Source: JBDNJM01 sp041687755 (GTDB lineage Bacteria > Planctomycetota > UBA1135 > GCA-002686595). Taken from it: a stretch of 18,515 bases of DNA. Shown piece after piece: positions 16,087 through 18,515 of the stretch (positions within the stretch are counted from its first letter, which is position 1; each line of letters begins with the position of its first letter). The notes beneath the pieces were generated by a model. The model made no database searches. It was not told the DNA's origin and saw nothing but the letters and a program-made list of their open reading frames with translations. The stretch is from NCBI GenBank assembly GCA_041687755.1, contig JBDNJM010000047.1, positions 1-18,515 of the forward strand. The letters are read 5' to 3'. A program made the position numbers and the translations under genes.

Positions 16087-18285
16087 ATGAGTCTCTCCAG
16101 CCTGGTCCGTAGTTCCCAGTGGTCGGAGGTCGACAAGGAGTGGGCCGCTCTGATGTCCAACGAGGGCCCCGTTGCCGAAGCGATCGCTGCCGTCGAAGCA
16201 GCCGCAGACACGAAGCACGTCACCCGCGTGCTGCCCCTGGTGCGCGAACACGCAGACATGCTGGAAGCCAACGGCCGGCCGCAGGAAGCCGCCAACCTGC
16301 TGGGCGCCGTGCTGCTGGCTGGCGGTCCTCCGGGCGAACTTTCCTCACGACTCTTCCGGACGGCCGAGGCCGGTTGGGGAGCGGAGGCCTGGTGGGACCA
16401 ATACACGGGCCTGGTCGAGTTCCACGAGGGCACACTCGACGTGCGCAAGGCCTGGAAGGGCCTGAGCCAGCTGATCGGCCTCGGCGCCGGCAGCTTCGTC
16501 TACCACCGCTCCGGCTGGGGCGTGGGCGAGGTCAAGGAGGTGGACGGCGTCAAGCTCGAGGCCAAGGTCGTTTTCGCCAGCGGACGCAAGGACTGGTTCC
16601 CTATCAAGTCCCTCATTGAGACCTGCGACGTGCTAGAGGACAGCGACATGCGCTCGCTGGTCAAGGGCGACCCCGACGAACTGAAGCGCTTGCTCAAGGA
16701 AGAGCCGCTCAAGGTGCTCGAAGGCGTGGTCAGGCGCTATGGCACGCGCATGAAGCAAGGCGTGCTGAAGAGCGCTATGAGCCAGCTCAAGCTCGAGGGG
16801 ACATCGTTCACCTCGTGGTGGCGGAAGGCCCGCAAGGCCGCGGAAACCTCCAGCAACTTCGAGGTGACCGGAACCGGCGCTAACACGCTCGTGTGTCTGC
16901 TCGATGCGGAGGCCGACCCGGTCGAATCGATGCGCCGCCAAATCCGCCTCAGCCGCGACCTCAGCGCCGCGCTGACCCGGGTGCGCGACCTGATGACGGG
17001 CTCGAAACTGCCCGAGGACCAGCGCGAGGCTGCGTTCGAGACGCTCGACCAACTCGCCGCCCAGGAAGACGCGGACGACGCCAGCCGCATGGCGACCTGG
17101 ATGTTCCTGCGCAACGAGCGCAAGGAAACGCCCCTGCCCCTCGCCGCCCGCATGCAGCGCGCGATGGAGGCCGAGGAGTCCGACGACATGGCGGTCGCGC
17201 CCGAGCTTTGGCAGCTGTTCGGCACGATGTCCGGCGCCCGTGAACAGGAGTCCTGCGTGGACCTGCTGCGCGAGATTCACGGCGAGGACGCCTGGCTCGA
17301 TCACGTTTCGGCAAACATTCTGCACGCGGCTCCCGGCATGGCGCGCGCCTTGGTGGACGTCCTCCTCACGGACAAGCGCCACGAGGTGCTCGCGAAGACC
17401 TACACCACGCTACTGATCAGGCCCGAACGCAACCCCGCGCTGTTCGTCGCCGTCGCCGATCAAGCCGAAAAGGGCAAGATCAAGGGCGATTTCGCGCCGA
17501 AGCAGCAGCGCCTGCACTCGTTCTTGCTCCTGGCGGGAACCCTGCACGACGGCTCCGCCGCCGACTCGTTCCGCGGTCGCGCCCAGGCGCGTCTCGTGAC
17601 TCTGCTGTGCGGCGGCGAGACGCCGCTCATGGCGACCCTGCTGGAGGGCGCGAAGCGCTCCGAGGTGAAGAACTTCATGCCGATGGTCTCGAAGGGCGTC
17701 GACACCGCGATCGACCGCACCTTCACGCACGTCGCCGTCTCGCTCTTCTCCGACATTTTCCGCGACGGCAGCCGGCCCTTCTGGGAGATGGAGAACGTCG
17801 TCTGGACGACCCGCGAGGGTCTCGCCAAGCGCGAGGCCGAGCTCAAGGAGCTGCGCGACGTCAAGATCCCCGCGAACTCCGAGGCGATCGGCAAGGCCGC
17901 GAGCTACGGCGACCTTTCGGAGAACTCCGAGTGGGAAGCCGCCATCGAAGAACAGCGCAACCTGACCGCGCGCGCGATGGAAATCGAGGACGAGGTTCGC
18001 AAGGCTCAGCTGCTCGAGAACACGGCCATTCCCCCGGACACGGTCGCACCAGGCACTCAAGTGCGCTACGTCGAGGTCGAGTCCAAGACCGCGCGCTCCG
18101 TCCGTATCTTCGGGCCGTGGGACTCAGAGGGCGAGGACGACATCAGCTACCGCTCGCCGATCGCGCAGGGCATGCTCGGGCACAAGCTGGGCGAAGAGGT
18201 GACCCTCATCCTTCCGCAGGGCGAGCTGCAGATCTCGATCCAAGAGGTCACGATCGTCCCGCTCGTCTCCGAGGCCACCGCCTGA
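16087..18285 (+). CDS. greA: GreA transcript-cleavage factor fused to a large N-terminal region
   Basis: GreA enters the RNA polymerase secondary channel and triggers cleavage of backtracked RNA. The last 155 or so residues of this 732-aa protein are a whole GreA: a coiled coil from about residue 575 (LAKREAELKELRDVKIPANS), a tip ASYGDLSENSEW with the key acidic residues Asp609 and Glu612, and an FKBP-like C-terminal domain (about 655-732) ending near GHKLGEEVTLILPQGELQ. E. coli GreA has 158 residues. The first 570 residues are largely helical, perhaps TPR/HEAT-like. Residues about 133-183 form a small beta unit (FVYHRSGWGVGEVKEVDG, then GRKDWFPIKSL) that resembles the CarD/Tudor-type polymerase-binding fold. 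Very long GreA proteins are known in Chlamydiae. There is no ribosome-binding site at the ATG; no other start is better. It is convergent with a partial minus-strand gene. Confidence 0.88.
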   Translation: MSLSSLVRSSQWSEVDKEWAALMSNEGPVAEAIAAVEAAADTKHVTRVLPLVREHADMLEANGRPQEAANLLGAVLLAGGPPGELSSRLFRTAEAGWGAEAWWDQYTGLVEFHEGTLDVRKAWKGLSQLIGLGAGSFVYHRSGWGVGEVKEVDGVKLEAKVVFASGRKDWFPIKSLIETCDVLEDSDMRSLVKGDPDELKRLLKEEPLKVLEGVVRRYGTRMKQGVLKSAMSQLKLEGTSFTSWWRKARKAAETSSNFEVTGTGANTLVCLLDAEADPVESMRRQIRLSRDLSAALTRVRDLMTGSKLPEDQREAAFETLDQLAAQEDADDASRMATWMFLRNERKETPLPLAARMQRAMEAEESDDMAVAPELWQLFGTMSGAREQESCVDLLREIHGEDAWLDHVSANILHAAPGMARALVDVLLTDKRHEVLAKTYTTLLIRPERNPALFVAVADQAEKGKIKGDFAPKQQRLHSFLLLAGTLHDGSAADSFRGRAQARLVTLLCGGETPLMATLLEGAKRSEVKNFMPMVSKGVDTAIDRTFTHVAVSLFSDIFRDGSRPFWEMENVVWTTREGLAKREAELKELRDVKIPANSEAIGKAASYGDLSENSEWEAAIEEQRNLTARAMEIEDEVRKAQLLENTAIPPDTVAPGTQVRYVEVESKTARSVRIFGPWDSEGEDDISYRSPIAQGMLGHKLGEEVTLILPQGELQISIQEVTIVPLVSEATA

Positions 18286-18301
18286 GCCAATCGACCGCGG
18301 G

Positions 18302-18515
18302 TCACCGGACCAGGTCCGGTGGCTCGGGCGGCGCCCCACTGTCGCGAGAGTCGTTCTCGCAGAAGTCGAGCGCAAGCCCCGCGGCGTTGAGTTCCAGGTC
18401 GTAGCGAGCTTCCCCGGCGCGTCCCCCCGGCGCGTCCCCCCGGCGCGTCCCCCCGGCGCGTCCCCCCGGCGCGTCCCCCCGGCGCGTCCCCCCGGCGCGT
18501 CCCCCCGGCGCGTCC
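18302..18515 (-). CDS. 3' part of a gene running off the right edge, carrying a tandem repeat
   Basis: From the window edge, a minus-strand frame stays open to a TGA at 18302-18304. Its last 38 or so residues look like real protein (ARYDLELNAAGLALDF, then a polar tail ending PPEPPDLVR), with mostly G/C third positions. Before that it reads through the 13-bp array, giving a repeated 13-residue unit DAPGGRAGGTRRG. No start codon is in the window and I recognise no family. The array is free of stop codons in every frame, so openness there proves nothing. The case rests on the C-terminal part and on the convergent placement 16 bp after the greA fusion stop. Confidence 0.55.
   Translation of the reverse strand, partial: DAPGGRAGGTRRGDAPGGRAGGTRRGDAPGGRAGEARYDLELNAAGLALDFCENDSRDSGAPPEPPDLVR
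18303..18321. terminator. hairpin between convergent genes
   Basis: CACCGGAC (18303-18310) and GTCCGGTG (18314-18321) form a perfect 8-bp stem with a CAG loop, 17 bp past the greA fusion stop and overlapping the stop of the minus-strand partial gene. The location between converging genes suits a two-way transcription end. There is no T-run on either side, so it is not a classical intrinsic terminator. Confidence 0.45.
18415..18515. repeat. 13-bp tandem array, about 7.8 copies, cut by the window edge
   Basis: The plus-strand unit CGGCGCGTCCCCC is repeated without a single change from 18415 to the last base: seven full copies and ten bases of an eighth. The plus unit contains no A and the minus unit no T, so no stop codon can occur in any of the six frames. 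Because 13 is not a multiple of three, three units make a 13-codon peptide repeat on the minus strand. Confidence 0.95.

Noticed and set aside
18415..18515. Possible CRISPR array
   Set aside because: Units are directly adjacent with no spacers, and 13 bp is too short for a CRISPR repeat.

Overview
The window is GC-rich chromosomal DNA, about 70% GC by eye, with strong G/C third-position bias and few recognisable Shine-Dalgarno sites. It looks like a bacterium of the Planctomycetota or wider PVC group. The best clue is the 732-residue GreA-like protein near the right edge, in which a complete GreA module is fused to a very long N-terminal region; very long GreA proteins are known from Chlamydiae. 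A family of membrane-anchored extracytoplasmic proteins with no familiar name and the poor ribosome-binding sites fit as well. This placement is inference: there is no rRNA or marker gene here to settle it. I see no phage, insertion sequence, integrase, CRISPR array or defence locus.

Layout, left to right. Positions 1-298 hold no convincing gene but carry G-runs. rsmG (minus, 361-1257) encodes a 16S rRNA methyltransferase with an acidic N-terminal extension and ends at a strong hairpin. Divergent from it is tRNA-Trp(CCA) (plus, 1410-1486) with a plausible promoter. A 600-bp gap with a 13-bp tandem repeat precedes pcnB (plus, 2086-3612), a poly(A) polymerase with basic tails. A C-rich, hairpin-rich gap leads to a secreted protein of unknown function (plus, 4096-5289). 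Convergent to it is a tight minus-strand operon of three genes (9344 down to 5305): two large paralogous proteins, each with one N-terminal membrane anchor and transthyretin/Ig-like beta domains, and a small membrane-anchored protein whose reading frame appears broken at a run of six G.

Next comes a second minus-strand group: an amidohydrolase-like protein that has lost the usual metal ligands (14483-12402), a DusB-type tRNA-dihydrouridine synthase that overlaps it by 8 bp (12409-11174), and a YhiN/HI0933-type flavoprotein (11034-9745). Divergent from these is an RlmI-type 23S rRNA cytosine methyltransferase (plus, 14594-15799), followed by the GreA fusion (plus, 16087-18285). The window ends inside the 3' part of a minus-strand gene whose coding sequence contains a 13-bp tandem array (18415-18515). 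The unit length is not a multiple of three.

The recognisable genes centre on RNA metabolism: two rRNA methyltransferases, a tRNA modification enzyme, a tRNA, a poly(A) polymerase and a transcript-cleavage factor. Mixed among them are lineage-specific envelope proteins. The items most worth following up are the GreA fusion, the ligand-less amidohydrolase coupled to dus, the paralogous anchored pair with its broken small partner, and the frame-shifting tandem repeat at the right edge.
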